Position numbers and translations under genes: made by a program
NCBI RefSeq assembly: GCF_032878975.1
Contig: NZ_CP043875.1
Coordinates: 186,001-250,000, forward strand
Direction of reading: 5' to 3'
Length of the DNA: 64,000 nucleotides
DNA from: Methanoplanus sp. FWC-SCC4
Lineage (GTDB): Archaea; Halobacteriota; Methanomicrobia; Methanomicrobiales; Methanomicrobiaceae
In this document: one piece after another, positions 26,280 to 36,126 of the stretch
How the letters are laid out: each line of letters begins with the position of its first letter
Numbering within the stretch: the stretch's first letter is position 1
Notes under the pieces: generated by a model
What the model saw: only the letters and a program-made list of their open reading frames with translations
What the model was told of the DNA's origin: nothing
Databases searched by the model: none

Positions 26280-27439
26280 AGCGGGCAGGTCTTTGTGTTG
26301 AGTGCAAGGGAAGGGGTTTTTGCGGCCTTTTAAGGTGCCCTGTTGTCAGCCGCTTCCATGCAAAAGTCAACATGAAGCCGGTTGACAACTATATGGGTGA
26401 GAGCCCCTCTGTTTTTGTCGGAAGCTACGGGTATCCGAATGTATCAGGCGGGCCGTTAATGATACAGGAGAACGACAATCCGGAAATATGGGTTGAGAGG
26501 GGTTACTCAATTGACGATGTCGTCTCCTTAAGGTCCCGGACGATTCGCGGAACGGCAATAAAAGGCCGGCTTGAGGACAACATTCAGGAAGTCGCTCTCT
26601 CCTCAGTTCCTGTTGATGTTGAGGTTGCGTTTGAAAAGCCTGTAAATTTTGATCTGAAATTTGACGGCACACTTGCGCCGGTAGGGCTTTCGGGGGATAT
26701 AAAAAAGATGGATATTCTTGATAATGCCAGTGTTGCCCGCATCGTTGACAAAATCACCTCTGATACTGATTTAAAGGCAACGGAAGGAATTTATGAACTC
26801 TACAAGGGAGGCGTGGATGTACACCGGATCCAGAACATTCTGACAGCCGGTCTTCTGGGCACCGGGTCAAACCGTCATATTGTCCCTACAAAGTGGGGGA
26901 TAACGGCAATCGATGATACTGTATCAAAGCGGATGAAAAGTGAGGTGATGAAGTATCCGCCTCTTGAGGATGTCCTCGTTTTTACCGGTATGGTCCATGC
27001 AAACCGGATAATCTGTCTTCTGGTGCCCGGCGACTGGAAGTATGAGATGGTTGAAATCTGGGAGAAGAACAGCCTCTGGTCCGGGGATAGTGAGGTAATC
27101 GTTGCCGATGGGGAGAACAAAAAGAACAAATCCAAATATTCCCCTATTGCAGGGGCATATTATTCCGGAAGACTTGCCGTTCTTGAATATTTGTCAGGCA
27201 TAAGGCGCTGTGCCCGGGTAATTGTCGTCAGGCAGGTTACGGGAGAATACTGGGCGCCGCTTGGAACATGGGTCATAAGGGAAGCCGCCCGTGCGGCAAT
27301 GAAGGCGGGACCTCTAAAATGTGAAAACTTAAATGAAGGTATAAACTCTGTTTCAAAAATTCTCGGGTCTGATAAATGGCTCGCAAATTCAGGTCTTGTA
27401 CACGAGATAAAAACCCAGAAAACACTCTTTGATTTTTAG
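26276..27439 (+). CDS. nreA: DNA repair protein NreA-like, with zinc motif and PCNA-binding tail
   Basis: 387 residues. An N-terminal four-cysteine motif (Cys7, Cys10, Cys16, Cys21 in CVECKGRGFCGLLRC) is followed by the Nre N- and C-domains, e.g. PSVFVGSYGYPNVSGGPL and YYSGRLAVLEYLSGIRRCARVIVVRQV. The extreme C-terminus QKTLFDF (381-387) is a canonical PIP box for the PCNA clamp. Archaeal NreA has been linked to repair of DNA damage with PCNA. The four-base overlap with the DUF2117 gene suggests a functional pair. Confidence 0.88.
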   Translation: MKRAGLCVECKGRGFCGLLRCPVVSRFHAKVNMKPVDNYMGESPSVFVGSYGYPNVSGGPLMIQENDNPEIWVERGYSIDDVVSLRSRTIRGTAIKGRLEDNIQEVALSSVPVDVEVAFEKPVNFDLKFDGTLAPVGLSGDIKKMDILDNASVARIVDKITSDTDLKATEGIYELYKGGVDVHRIQNILTAGLLGTGSNRHIVPTKWGITAIDDTVSKRMKSEVMKYPPLEDVLVFTGMVHANRIICLLVPGDWKYEMVEIWEKNSLWSGDSEVIVADGENKKNKSKYSPIAGAYYSGRLAVLEYLSGIRRCARVIVVRQVTGEYWAPLGTWVIREAARAAMKAGPLKCENLNEGINSVSKILGSDKWLANSGLVHEIKTQKTLFDF

Positions 27440-27495
27440 ATCAAAAAAGTAAAAAAATTCTAAAAAATGAAAGGAAATATCCTTCATCTAATTTT
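27440..27495 (-). terminator. T-rich terminator region between convergent genes
   Basis: On the minus strand the sequence following the PGF-CTERM gene stop contains three T-rich stretches (complement of AAAAAA/AAAAAAA/AAAAAA at about 27444-27470). They could end transcription of that gene. On the plus strand no comparable T run is present after nreA before 27500. Confidence 0.4.
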
Positions 27496-28329
27496 TTAGT
27501 CCCTTTTAATGAAAAGAACAGCACCTGCGATTGCTGTTGCTGTGATCAGAAACGCAAATCCGGGGGATTCCTGGGTTGGTGCCTGTGTCTCTGCTGCAGG
27601 TGTTTTTGTTGCCGGAAGTTTCCCCGGAGTTATGTGGATTTCATATACTGAAACCGGCTGCGGGCCTGTCATCATCATGTCCTTTGTTGATGAGCAGATA
27701 TTGGCAGCAGCCTCGCCTTTGACAAATAGGATGGAAAAGTCGTAATCTTCAGGGTTTTTGGTTTCGTATATATATGACTTTCCCGGGAGGAGCTTTTCTT
27801 CTGTAAGTGTGACGCTGTCCTTTACCACTTTTATGTTGGAAAATGCAGCTTCGCATGTTGTCCCTGTGCATTCCGAACAGATTGGATCTGTCTCTGTTGA
27901 CAGGATGTAACCGCCTGTGAGCTGTTTGAATATCATTCTGTCAGGATCACCGATCAGATCTGTTACCCTTGCTTTTGGGGAAACCTCTGTCATCTTTGCA
28001 ATACCGAGATATCTGCCGCCGTCACCGCCGAGTATGATGAATCTTACAGGATCTCCTGCCTTAAATGTGTCAAGTGCCGAATCATCAGGGACTGTTCCCG
28101 TGACCTGTTTTTGTGTGGATTCTATCCACTCTTCATTGGGTGTCGAGCCTGAGTATGTAATCGTGTACTGATAACCGGAATTGATTGTGATTGTCTTTTC
28201 AAGATCATTTACAGAGAATACGGTTCCCATTCCGTTTGTCTCCTGAATGACTGCAGATACAGGCAGTGCAAAAAGGGCGGAAAGTAACAGAACTGCCCCT
28301 ACAATACATGCTTTATTTTTTATAGACAT
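27496..28329 (-). CDS. Secreted protein with C-terminal PGF-CTERM-like sorting signal
   Basis: 277 residues: signal peptide (about 1-26, cleavage after VSA), a beta-rich extracellular part with four cysteines (CSECTGTTC cluster near residue 150 and one later), a Thr/Pro/Glu linker (TPAAETQAPTQES) and a C-terminal PGF motif, one membrane helix and a short basic tail IKRD. This tripartite end is the archaeosortase-type signal for lipid anchoring on the cell surface. The ligand or role of the exterior domain is not evident. Confidence 0.8.
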   Translation of the reverse strand: MSIKNKACIVGAVLLLSALFALPVSAVIQETNGMGTVFSVNDLEKTITINSGYQYTITYSGSTPNEEWIESTQKQVTGTVPDDSALDTFKAGDPVRFIILGGDGGRYLGIAKMTEVSPKARVTDLIGDPDRMIFKQLTGGYILSTETDPICSECTGTTCEAAFSNIKVVKDSVTLTEEKLLPGKSYIYETKNPEDYDFSILFVKGEAAANICSSTKDMMMTGPQPVSVYEIHITPGKLPATKTPAAETQAPTQESPGFAFLITATAIAGAVLFIKRD

Positions 28330-28398
28330 ATGAATCCTCAGTTAAAAAAAGATATAACGGTTAATAAGGTTTTGCAATTATCGGGAAAAAGAGTTGAT

Positions 28399-30039
28399 TT
28401 ATTTATTGTTTGACTGTGCAGTGAACCTGTCTATAATAGAAGATATGGTTTCAATCTCGTCAACCCCCTTGTCATCCCTGAATCTGATAAACCTCGGGAA
28501 TCTCAGAGCATACCCGGCCCTGTAATTGACGCTTTTCTGGATTTCGGCATATCCCACCTCAAAGACAAGTTCAGGTTCAAATGTGACCTCCTTTCCGGAT
28601 TCCGTGATAACGAGGTCTTTGAGAATTTCAAAGACGGATGCGAGCATGTCATCAGAGAGTCCTGTTGCGACCTTTGAGACCGGAAGAAGTTCACCCCTTT
28701 CATCCTGGCATGCAAGCAGGAAAGAGCCAAAAAGGTGTGCCCTTTTTCCCTCTCCCCACTCCGCACCAATTACTGCGAGGTCTATTGTATCAACAGCCGG
28801 CTTTATCTTTGTCCAGTCTTTTCCCCTGATGCCGGGGGTATAATGTGCCGCACGGGACTTTACCATAATACCTTCATGGCCGTCGTCAAGGGCGTTTTTG
28901 TAGAATGATTCTATCTCATTGATATCTTTGGAGACTATCTGCGGTGCAATGAAACTGCTGACATTTTGTTCAAGAATCTCCCTTCTTTTCTCAAAGGGCA
29001 GGTCAATTAACATCTCTCCGTCAAGATAGAGAATATCAAAAAGATTTGGCACGAGTTTTATTGTCTCCATGTGATCGGCAATGTCGTGCTTTCTTCTAAA
29101 ACGCCTCAGGACGTACTGAAAAGGCATTGGTCTTTCGTCTTTTACTGCGATTACCTCTCCGTCAAGAATTACATCATGCTCTGTTGAAGAAAGGAGCATT
29201 GAGGAGATGTCAGGCAGTGCATCTGTAACCTCTTCGAGTTTTCGTGAGTATATCCTGCAACTGTCACCTTTTTTATGAAACTGAAACCTTGTGCCGTCAT
29301 ATTTATATTCCGCCGCAATTGCTCCATAATCAGAGATCATACCTGCAATTGTCCCCTGTTTTGCAAGCATCATCTTTACAGGCCGGAAAAGTTCAATTTT
29401 AACCTTGAGCAGTTCTTCCTCGCCTTTTCTGGCAAGAACCGCAATCTCTCCGAGATCATTTGCTGCCTGATGTGCATGTTCAACTGAGGAAGGGGGAACG
29501 GAAAATGCCTTTGCAATAGCCTCCCTGATATTTCCTTCGCCTACCCCTATTCTGAGTTCTCCAAGCATCAGCCTTGAGATGTATTTTCCTTCTGAGGGGG
29601 TTCCGTTTGCAAAAAGCCTCTTTATGACTTTGAGCTTCTCACGCTGTGATCTGTTTCCCCCGACACCTGCGAGATATTCAAAATCCCTGTAAACCTCAAG
29701 CAGGTCAAGTGATTCTGAGAAAAATGAGGTCTGCTCTTTTTTGAGAAGAAGTTTTTCAACTGCACGGCCGACATCTCCGGCGGATGAAATACTTTTTATG
29801 ACTTCTTTTTTGTTCCTCCCGACAACGTATGCCACAGACTCGAATATCAGATTCGGCCCGATTCCGATCTTTTCCGAACTCCAGTCCGGGAATATTTTGC
29901 CCATTAGAAATCTTATGAATACTGAGAGTTCGTCATCGTTTAATCCTGGCAGAACTTCAGCTATTATATCGATTGTATCGAGTCTGCCCCCTGTACTCTC
30001 AAGATTTTCGCAGATGTTAGAAAATTCCAAAAATTCCAT
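28399..30039 (-). CDS. lig: ATP-dependent DNA ligase
   Basis: 546 residues, the normal length of euryarchaeal ligases. The N-terminal DNA-binding domain spans about 1-210. The adenylation motif [10 protein letters not shown] has the catalytic Lys246; further nucleotidyltransferase motifs [22 protein letters not shown] and WTKIKP follow in order. The C-terminal OB domain includes [11 protein letters not shown]. It seals Okazaki fragments and repair nicks. The gene stands alone between oppositely oriented or spaced genes. Confidence 0.95.
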   Translation of the reverse strand: MEFLEFSNICENLESTGGRLDTIDIIAEVLPGLNDDELSVFIRFLMGKIFPDWSSEKIGIGPNLIFESVAYVVGRNKKEVIKSISSAGDVGRAVEKLLLKKEQTSFFSESLDLLEVYRDFEYLAGVGGNRSQREKLKVIKRLFANGTPSEGKYISRLMLGELRIGVGEGNIREAIAKAFSVPPSSVEHAHQAANDLGEIAVLARKGEEELLKVKIELFRPVKMMLAKQGTIAGMISDYGAIAAEYKYDGTRFQFHKKGDSCRIYSRKLEEVTDALPDISSMLLSSTEHDVILDGEVIAVKDERPMPFQYVLRRFRRKHDIADHMETIKLVPNLFDILYLDGEMLIDLPFEKRREILEQNVSSFIAPQIVSKDINEIESFYKNALDDGHEGIMVKSRAAHYTPGIRGKDWTKIKPAVDTIDLAVIGAEWGEGKRAHLFGSFLLACQDERGELLPVSKVATGLSDDMLASVFEILKDLVITESGKEVTFEPELVFEVGYAEIQKSVNYRAGYALRFPRFIRFRDDKGVDEIETISSIIDRFTAQSNNK

Positions 30040-30066
30040 AATTTAAAGTCCGTATTTTTGTATAGT

Positions 30067-30843
30067 TTATATTTCAATAGTTTTTGCCGGTTCGTGCTGA
30101 AGGGAGACATGAAAGTTTATACTATCTGCAAAAAGGCCTGTCCCCTTTCTTGCAGTCTCAAGAGCCTTGTCCGGCCTGTTGTTCTCCTCGCTTAAGTGTG
30201 CAAGAATTACATCTCCGACATCTCCGTTCATTTTATTCAGACACTCAGATGCCGCGTTGTTTGAGAGATGCCCTCTTTTTACATCCCTTATTCTCTCTTT
30301 TAAAAATACGGGATATGGGCCGTTTTCAAGCATTATGGGGCAGTGGTTGCTCTCAAGTATGAGGGAATCGCATTTTTGAAGATATGAGAGCATTTTATCA
30401 GTGATCTGTCCGGTATCGGTACAGAAACCAAGCATGGTGTCATTTTCACTGATGCAGAATCCGCAGGGGTCACATGCATCATGGTAAGTTGAAAATGCTT
30501 TGACAAAAAATCCGTCAACAGAGAATTCCTCTCCTGTTTTTATCGCCTCAAGTGTTATCGGCTTGTCAGATTTTCTTTTGCCTTCAAATTCCCAGAGTGT
30601 GCCCTGTGTTGATATAACCGGAACTCCAAGTTTCCGGGCAAGCACATCAAGGCCTTTTATGTGATCGGTATGTTCGTGTGTAACAAGAATTGCTTTGATC
30701 AGGTCTTTTTTGCCATCTGAGAGTTCAAGCCTTTTTAGTGTTTCCTTTGCACTGAGGCCGGCATCAATGAGTATTGCGCCTGAATCCCCCTCTATATATG
30801 TGCAGTTTCCCTTGCTTCCGCTGGCAAGAACGGTGGCTTTCAT
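30067..30843 (-). CDS. MBL-fold metallo-hydrolase (WalJ/YycJ-like)
   Basis: 258 residues. It starts ATVLASGSKGNCTYIEGDSGAILIDAG and has the metal motif THEHTDH at 55-61, then STYHDACDPCGFCI, FCTDTGQIT and LESNHCP, all hallmarks of WalJ-type MBL hydrolases, which are predicted to act on nucleic acid or cyclic nucleotides. The real substrate is unknown in archaea. The gene is 27 bases upstream of lig on the same strand, so the two may be co-transcribed. Confidence 0.85.
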   Translation of the reverse strand: MKATVLASGSKGNCTYIEGDSGAILIDAGLSAKETLKRLELSDGKKDLIKAILVTHEHTDHIKGLDVLARKLGVPVISTQGTLWEFEGKRKSDKPITLEAIKTGEEFSVDGFFVKAFSTYHDACDPCGFCISENDTMLGFCTDTGQITDKMLSYLQKCDSLILESNHCPIMLENGPYPVFLKERIRDVKRGHLSNNAASECLNKMNGDVGDVILAHLSEENNRPDKALETARKGTGLFADSINFHVSLQHEPAKTIEI

Positions 30844-30917
30844 CAGAGTATTATTTGCCTCTCAAAGTGTAAATGTATTTTTGATCAGGGGAGAAAAGAA
30901 AGATTTTGCCCTGAAAT

Positions 30918-31118
30918 TTACAAATCATCGGTTTCTTTTAATTCCACCAAAACGGGTGCAATCGTTCCTGAGTGGATGCATCGCTTTACCATCTTTGCAA
31001 GTTTTTTTGTGTATTTTATATGTGCCACCTGAAATCCGCATAAAAGGCCAAAGCAGAATGTAACAATGGCCAGACCAAGGTAACCTATTAGATCGCTATC
31101 CATATTTTCTCCCCCCAA
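30918..31118 (-). CDS. Tiny single-span membrane protein (copy 1)
   Basis: 66 residues (or 61 from Met6): one membrane helix (about 11-30) and a basic/acidic tail KKLAKMVKRCIHSGTIAPVLVELKETDDL. The layout and the tail motif (cysteine, then -PVLVELKE) resemble the next gene at 31120, whose tail reads KCRDDDSFEPLITEIEE. GGGGAG upstream supports the start. No family recognised. Confidence 0.6.
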   Translation of the reverse strand: MGGENMDSDLIGYLGLAIVTFCFGLLCGFQVAHIKYTKKLAKMVKRCIHSGTIAPVLVELKETDDL

Positions 31119-31119
31119 A

Positions 31120-31296
31120 TTATGATATTTCCTCGATTTCTGTTATCAGAGGTTCAAAAGAGTCATCATCCCTGCATTTAACAGCGGCAGAAACAAACCT
31201 CTTTTGAAAGTATGTCTTCATAATAAAATAGCCGGCGGCTATCCCCGCTGCAAAGGATATGATGACTATCAGTATCCCCATAATAATGTTGTACAT
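31120..31296 (-). CDS. Tiny single-span membrane protein (copy 2)
   Basis: 58 residues from ATG 31296, or 53 from ATG 31281-31278 region (second Met, MGILIV). The frame is open further upstream to 31428, but those residues lack membrane-protein character, so I prefer a late start. A TATA-like AAAATATAT (31306-31298 on the minus strand) is about 22 bases before the second Met, which would make the mRNA leaderless. One helix and an acidic C-terminus follow. It shares its tail pattern with the gene one base downstream. Confidence 0.5.
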   Translation of the reverse strand: MYNIIMGILIVIISFAAGIAAGYFIMKTYFQKRFVSAAVKCRDDDSFEPLITEIEEIS

Positions 31297-31523
31297 AATA
31301 TATTTTGGAATTGATTTATTAATATAAAAATATGAGGGTGATTTGCTGAACAGTGGTCTCTGTTCAGGCTTAAAAGACGAGATATTTGGCTTTTTCATCA
31401 GATATTGTATGCATTGGCTGTGAATCAATGAAGATTCATGTCAATGCCTGTTTTGTAAATCATTTGAAAAAGCCTCTTGTTTTTCTTTTAATGAACCTTT
31501 TTTGCAGTATTCTCTCTGAATTT

Positions 31524-32402
31524 TTATTTGGAAGATATTTTTAGAATATTCTGCATGTATTCCCTGACATCCGCTGAAATTTCAGGATCATCAAGTGAAA
31601 AGTCAATCAGGGTTTTCATAAACCCGAGTTTGTCGCCGGTATCATATCTTCTGCCTGAAAACGAGTATCCGTAAACGGTCTGAATGTCTTTTAAGAGTCT
31701 TATGCCGTCTGTAAGCTGTATCTCCCCGCCGACTCCGGTGCCGGCCTTTTTGATGCAGTCAAATATCTCCGGAGTAAATACGTACCTTCCGATTGCCCCG
31801 AGATTTGAAGGAGCATCTTTTGGATCCGGCTTTTCAACAATGTCTTCGAGATGGTAGAGTGAGCCGTCCACTTTTCTTCCGCAGATAATGCCGTAACTGC
31901 TGATTTTTTCATATGGCACCTCCTCAACGGCAATGACACTGCAACGGTATCTGTTGTATACGTCAATTAACTGTGCAGTGCACGGGCGGCTGTTTGTAAT
32001 TATATCATCACCGAGGAGCACTGCAAAAGCTTCGTTTCCGATGTGTTTTTCAGCACGTAATATTGCATCCCCGAGTCCCAGGGGCTCTTTCTGCCGTATG
32101 TAGTGTATGTCAATCAGGGATGAGATGTCCCTTACAATCTCGAGCTCTCTTGTTTTGCCGTGCTTTTCAAGGTGCATCTCAAGTTCGGGGGAATCGTCAA
32201 AATAATCCTCTATTGCTCTTTTACCCCTTCCCGTTACAAGGATTAAATCCTCTATCCCTGAGCTTACCGCTTCCTCTATCACATACTGGATGACAGGTCT
32301 GTCAAGGAGGGGGAGCATCTCTTTTGGCATGGATTTTGTCGCCGGCAAAAACCTTGTTCCAAGCCCTGCAACAGGGATTACCGCTTTTTTAATCTGGTTC
32401 AT
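31524..32402 (-). CDS. galU: UTP-glucose-1-phosphate uridylyltransferase
   Basis: 292 residues. The signature AGLGTRFLPATKSMPKEMLPL (from residue 12) is followed by QYVIEEAVSSGIEDLILVTGRGKRAIEDYFD, RQKEPLGLGDAIL and LLGDDII, the GalU pattern; VEKPDP and GEIQLTDGI complete the sugar and product-binding loops. It makes UDP-glucose for glycan synthesis, here probably supplying the surface-glycan genes at 54524 onward. No neighbouring gene is in an evident operon with it. Confidence 0.95.
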   Translation of the reverse strand: MNQIKKAVIPVAGLGTRFLPATKSMPKEMLPLLDRPVIQYVIEEAVSSGIEDLILVTGRGKRAIEDYFDDSPELEMHLEKHGKTRELEIVRDISSLIDIHYIRQKEPLGLGDAILRAEKHIGNEAFAVLLGDDIITNSRPCTAQLIDVYNRYRCSVIAVEEVPYEKISSYGIICGRKVDGSLYHLEDIVEKPDPKDAPSNLGAIGRYVFTPEIFDCIKKAGTGVGGEIQLTDGIRLLKDIQTVYGYSFSGRRYDTGDKLGFMKTLIDFSLDDPEISADVREYMQNILKISSK

Positions 32403-32957
32403 TTAAAAGGCCTTCATTTTATGATGTCTGAAAGGAATTCAGAAACTCTATTTATTTTAATTTTGTTTTCATCTCTATAAACAGTTTTATCATGGCCGGT
32501 TTATTTGCGGGGCCTTGGTGAAATACAAAAACCTCTCTTGTAAAAAAAGTGTAAAAAATCTCAATATAATTCTCACTAAGTTGTCCTGACTCTTTTTAAA
32601 AGGGATGTCTACGCTGAAAATCAATAACTTATTCCCTTTCTGCGCTTCTATAACCGGGAGTGTCGTTTCATGCTCCTCTTAATATTTTAAAATTTATCAA
32701 AACAGTAACTGCTTCCTGATTAGTATTTTAAATATTAGGACATAATGCCCCTTTTTTAAATAATATACACGGTTTGAAATTAAATGTTAGTGAATATTTT
32801 ATCATATTATGGTCGGGAATTGACAAATACGCAATTGCTATATTATCAGGGATGAAACCATTACCACTTAAAGAATCTGCAGGGATATAATACCTGGGAT
32901 AGAAGTTTTTTGTGCTTTTATCCGTGGAGTATATAATAAAGCACAGGATTTGAGTTT
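32403..32957. other. Intergenic region between divergent genes
   Basis: About 555 bases, A+T-rich, without an open frame of note on either strand. It should hold the galU promoter on the minus strand and the promoter of the sensor kinase at 32929-32937. I see no repeats or convincing RNA structure. Confidence 0.5.
32929..32937 (+). promoter_or_regulatory. TATA box of the receiver-PAS-kinase gene, leaderless mRNA likely
   Basis: GTATATAAT is a strong archaeal TATA box, centred 25 bases upstream of ATG 32958. Transcription would therefore begin at or next to the start codon. No Shine-Dalgarno site precedes the ATG, in agreement. Confidence 0.55.
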
Positions 32958-34796
32958 ATGTCCGGAGAGAATTATAGCATACTAATAGTCGAGGATGAAG
33001 CGATTTTAGCCATGGCTATTAAGAAGACGATACTCTCTTATGGTTATAGTGTTTCAGGGACTGCATTTGACTCAGAAGGTGCGATAAAACTTGCGATTGA
33101 AAAGAGACCTGATCTTATCTTAATGGACATAAATCTGAGGGGTGATCCGGACGGTATAATTACCGCAAAAAAAATAAATGAGATTGCAGACATCCCTGTT
33201 ATTTTTCTGACAGCATACTCCGATGATGCAACAGTAAAACTTGCTCTTGAGACAAATCCTTACGGCTACATCACAAAACCGTTCAGAGAAGGCGATCTAA
33301 AAGCGGCAATAGAGGTGGCCCTTCAAAAGCACAGGCTTTGTAAACTTGAAAAAAATCTTTTTATCAGTGAAAAAAAGCTAAAAGAAGCCGCTGAAATACT
33401 TGAGCTCGGGTACTGGGAATATAATCACAAAACCGGGATGGAAGAGTGGTCTGACGAGGTTTACAAACTATTTGGAATTATAAAGGATTCACAGTTCATC
33501 GATTCTGAAAAATTTGTCAGTGTTATTCATCCTGATGACCGGCAGAGAGTAGTTGAAGCATTTGGTTTATCTGTTGAACTGAACAGACCCGGTTCTGTTG
33601 AATACAGAATAATCCGTTCTGACGGCAGCATAAGATATGTCAATTCAAAATGGACACATCATACTGACAAAGGCGGCAATATATACACATCCTTTGGTGT
33701 CTGTATTGACATCACAGAGAAGGTGATGGTCAACAGATCAATTAAGGAGAATGAAAAAAGACTCAGGCTTGCACTAAAAAGTTCGAAACAATGGCCCTGG
33801 GACTGGGACATAAAAAAGGATCTTGTCATTCATGATCCAAGTTTCTATAATAATTATGCATATAGAATAAAAAGCCCGATTTCATTTAAAGAGATCATAG
33901 AGATCATGATCCATCCCGATGATGCTGAAAGATTCAGAACAAAACTCAGCAGGTGTGCAAAAGGCAAGGCAAAAAGCATCATTGAAACATTCCGGATTAG
34001 GGATTTTGAAAGCAAAGGATGGATCTGGGTTACATGCAGGGGTGAGGTTGTCGAATGGGATGATTCAGGCAGTCCTTTGCGTATGGTCGGGATAAATCAT
34101 GATGTCACAGAGCTTCAAAATGCCCAGATTGCTATAAGCGAGGCCAACAAAAAACTTAATCTGCTCTCATCCGTTACAAGGCATGACATCATAAACCAGA
34201 TGATGGCCATAATCGGATATGAGGAGTTAATCGAAGAACTCGATGAGATACCAAAGGATTCGATGACATACGGGTATCTTCAGAAGGTATTTACCGCCTG
34301 TATGGAGATTCTTGAAAAAATCGAATTTACAAAGGATTACCAGGACTTAGGCATAGAAAAACCCTCCTGGTTTAATGTTGACAGGGTCTGCCGCAGTGTC
34401 CTTAAAAACCGCCTTTTTTCAGAGCTTGATGTTTCTGTTGACACAGGAACAATGGAGCTTTATGTCGATCCTATGTTTGAGAAGGTATTATACAACCTTT
34501 TTGAAAATGCAATCCGTCATGGTGGTGCAGAAAAAATCCGCGTAACTTCATACATTGCCGATGACGGAAAAGGTGTTCTGGTGGTTGAAGACAACGGGAA
34601 CGGCGTTCCTGATTTTAAAAAGGATAAGATCTTTGATCAGGGCTACGGCTCAAATACCGGTTATGGCCTTTTCCTTGTAAAAGAGATCCTGGCAATTACA
34701 GGTATTGAGATCAAAGAGAGGGGAACAGAAGGAAAAGGTGCCCGCTTTGAGATAACCGCTCCTGTTGAGATGTACAGATCAGGGCAGGATTCCTGA
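32958..34796 (+). CDS. Hybrid histidine kinase: receiver-PAS-PAS-HisKA-HATPase
   Basis: 612 residues. The N-terminal receiver (about 6-125) has the acidic pair at 12-13, phosphoacceptor Asp57 in LILMDINL and lysine in YITKPFRE. Two PAS_3-like domains follow (about 145-265 and 275-400), ending DITEK and DVTEL. The dimerisation helix has VTRHDIINQMMAIIGYEEL with the phosphoryl His, and the ATPase domain (about 505-605) shows N box NLFENAIRHGG, G1 VEDNGNGVP and G2 YGSNTGYGLFLVKEIL. A receiver at the N-terminus of a cytoplasmic kinase is common in Methanomicrobiales, where free-standing DNA-binding regulators are rare. The signal is unknown. Confidence 0.88.
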   Translation: MSGENYSILIVEDEAILAMAIKKTILSYGYSVSGTAFDSEGAIKLAIEKRPDLILMDINLRGDPDGIITAKKINEIADIPVIFLTAYSDDATVKLALETNPYGYITKPFREGDLKAAIEVALQKHRLCKLEKNLFISEKKLKEAAEILELGYWEYNHKTGMEEWSDEVYKLFGIIKDSQFIDSEKFVSVIHPDDRQRVVEAFGLSVELNRPGSVEYRIIRSDGSIRYVNSKWTHHTDKGGNIYTSFGVCIDITEKVMVNRSIKENEKRLRLALKSSKQWPWDWDIKKDLVIHDPSFYNNYAYRIKSPISFKEIIEIMIHPDDAERFRTKLSRCAKGKAKSIIETFRIRDFESKGWIWVTCRGEVVEWDDSGSPLRMVGINHDVTELQNAQIAISEANKKLNLLSSVTRHDIINQMMAIIGYEELIEELDEIPKDSMTYGYLQKVFTACMEILEKIEFTKDYQDLGIEKPSWFNVDRVCRSVLKNRLFSELDVSVDTGTMELYVDPMFEKVLYNLFENAIRHGGAEKIRVTSYIADDGKGVLVVEDNGNGVPDFKKDKIFDQGYGSNTGYGLFLVKEILAITGIEIKERGTEGKGARFEITAPVEMYRSGQDS

Positions 34797-34873
34797 TAAC
34801 CCTCAAAACCGGCTTTTTTTATTTTTCAGATACATTAATTCTCTCCTGAATCCAAATTTTTATACTGATTTTT

Positions 34874-36121
34874 ATGTTAAAAGAGCTGGATGTAAACTCA
34901 TGGGTTTTTGGCAGGCGTTCAAGTCTTGAAGGCGTGTATGACAGTGTATCGGATATTGTTGAAAACGTGCGCAAATCCGGTGACTCCGCCCTTTTTGAAT
35001 ATGCCAAAAAGTTTGACAGGGTCGAACTTGAAAGCCTGGCAGTAACAGAGGATGAGGTAGAGGCGGCATATGATGAAGTCGACGGACACCTTGTTGAAAA
35101 TCTGATTGAAGCCGAGGCAAGAATCTCTGAGTTTCATGAACTCCAGAGAAGAAATGATCTCTGGCTGCGTGAAATCCAGCCGGGGATCACACTCGGGGTA
35201 AAGACAACACCACTTCAGAGAGTCGGTTGTTATGTTCCAGGAGGCCGTGCCTCATATCCGTCAACGGCTCTTATGACCGCTGTTCCGGCAAGGGTTGCGG
35301 GTGTCCGTGAAATCTGTGCATGCACCCCTCCGCCTGTAAACCCCCTGACTATTGTTGCATTTGATATTGCAGGTGTGTCTGAAATATACCGCGCTGGCGG
35401 TGCACAGGCAATAGCTGCAATGGCGCTTGGAACTGATTCCATAAAGCCTGTCCAGAAGATTGTCGGGCCAGGAAACGTATATGTAACCGCTGCAAAGATG
35501 ATGCTCAGAGATCATGCTGAGATTGATTTCCCGGCAGGCCCGTCTGAGATTGGAATTATTGCGGATTCTTCTGCAAACCCTGAGTTCATTGCGGCTGACA
35601 TACTTGCACAGGCGGAACATGACCCCAATGCAGCGTGTGTTCTTGTTACAACCGACAGAAGTCTGGCGGAAAGGGTTGACAAAGAGGTATCAAAGCTTCT
35701 CTTAAATGCTCCGAGAAACGAGATCATTGAAAAGGCTCTGGCACAGTCCGGTTTCGTAATTGCAGACAGTATGTCACAAGCAGTGTCCTTCATTGACGAG
35801 ATTGCACCTGAACACCTTTCAATTCAGGTATCTGATTCACTCTCTGTATTAAACCGTGTCAGAAATGCAGGTTCGATATTTGTAGGGCCTTATGCACCTG
35901 TTGCATGCGGGGATTATGCATCCGGAACAAACCATGTTCTTCCGACAGCCGGGTACTCCAAAGTATACTCCGGATTAAACGTGGATCACTTCTGCAAGAC
36001 CTCAACCGTTCAGATTATTGACAGGGAAGGGCTTGAGGATATTGGAGATATTGTTGAGACCCTCGCAGATGCCGAAGGTCTTCATGCACATGCGGAATCT
36101 GTGAGAATCCGCAGAAAATAA
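34874..36121 (+). CDS. hisD: Histidinol dehydrogenase
   Basis: 415 residues. QRVGCYVPGGRASYPSTALMTAVPARVAGV, GPGNVYVTAAKMMLRDHAEIDFPAGPSE, DILAQAEHDPNAACVLVT and APEHLSIQV are the HisD blocks; the zinc ligands (Gln/His in AQAEHD, Asp in CGDYASGTNHVLPT and a C-terminal His) are in place. It oxidises histidinol to histidine in the last two steps of the pathway. The protein starts directly after a T-rich stretch (ATG 34874) without a Shine-Dalgarno site. No other his gene is adjacent; hisC lies at 48493. Confidence 0.95.
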   Translation: MLKELDVNSWVFGRRSSLEGVYDSVSDIVENVRKSGDSALFEYAKKFDRVELESLAVTEDEVEAAYDEVDGHLVENLIEAEARISEFHELQRRNDLWLREIQPGITLGVKTTPLQRVGCYVPGGRASYPSTALMTAVPARVAGVREICACTPPPVNPLTIVAFDIAGVSEIYRAGGAQAIAAMALGTDSIKPVQKIVGPGNVYVTAAKMMLRDHAEIDFPAGPSEIGIIADSSANPEFIAADILAQAEHDPNAACVLVTTDRSLAERVDKEVSKLLLNAPRNEIIEKALAQSGFVIADSMSQAVSFIDEIAPEHLSIQVSDSLSVLNRVRNAGSIFVGPYAPVACGDYASGTNHVLPTAGYSKVYSGLNVDHFCKTSTVQIIDREGLEDIGDIVETLADAEGLHAHAESVRIRRK

Positions 36122-36126
36122 AATTT

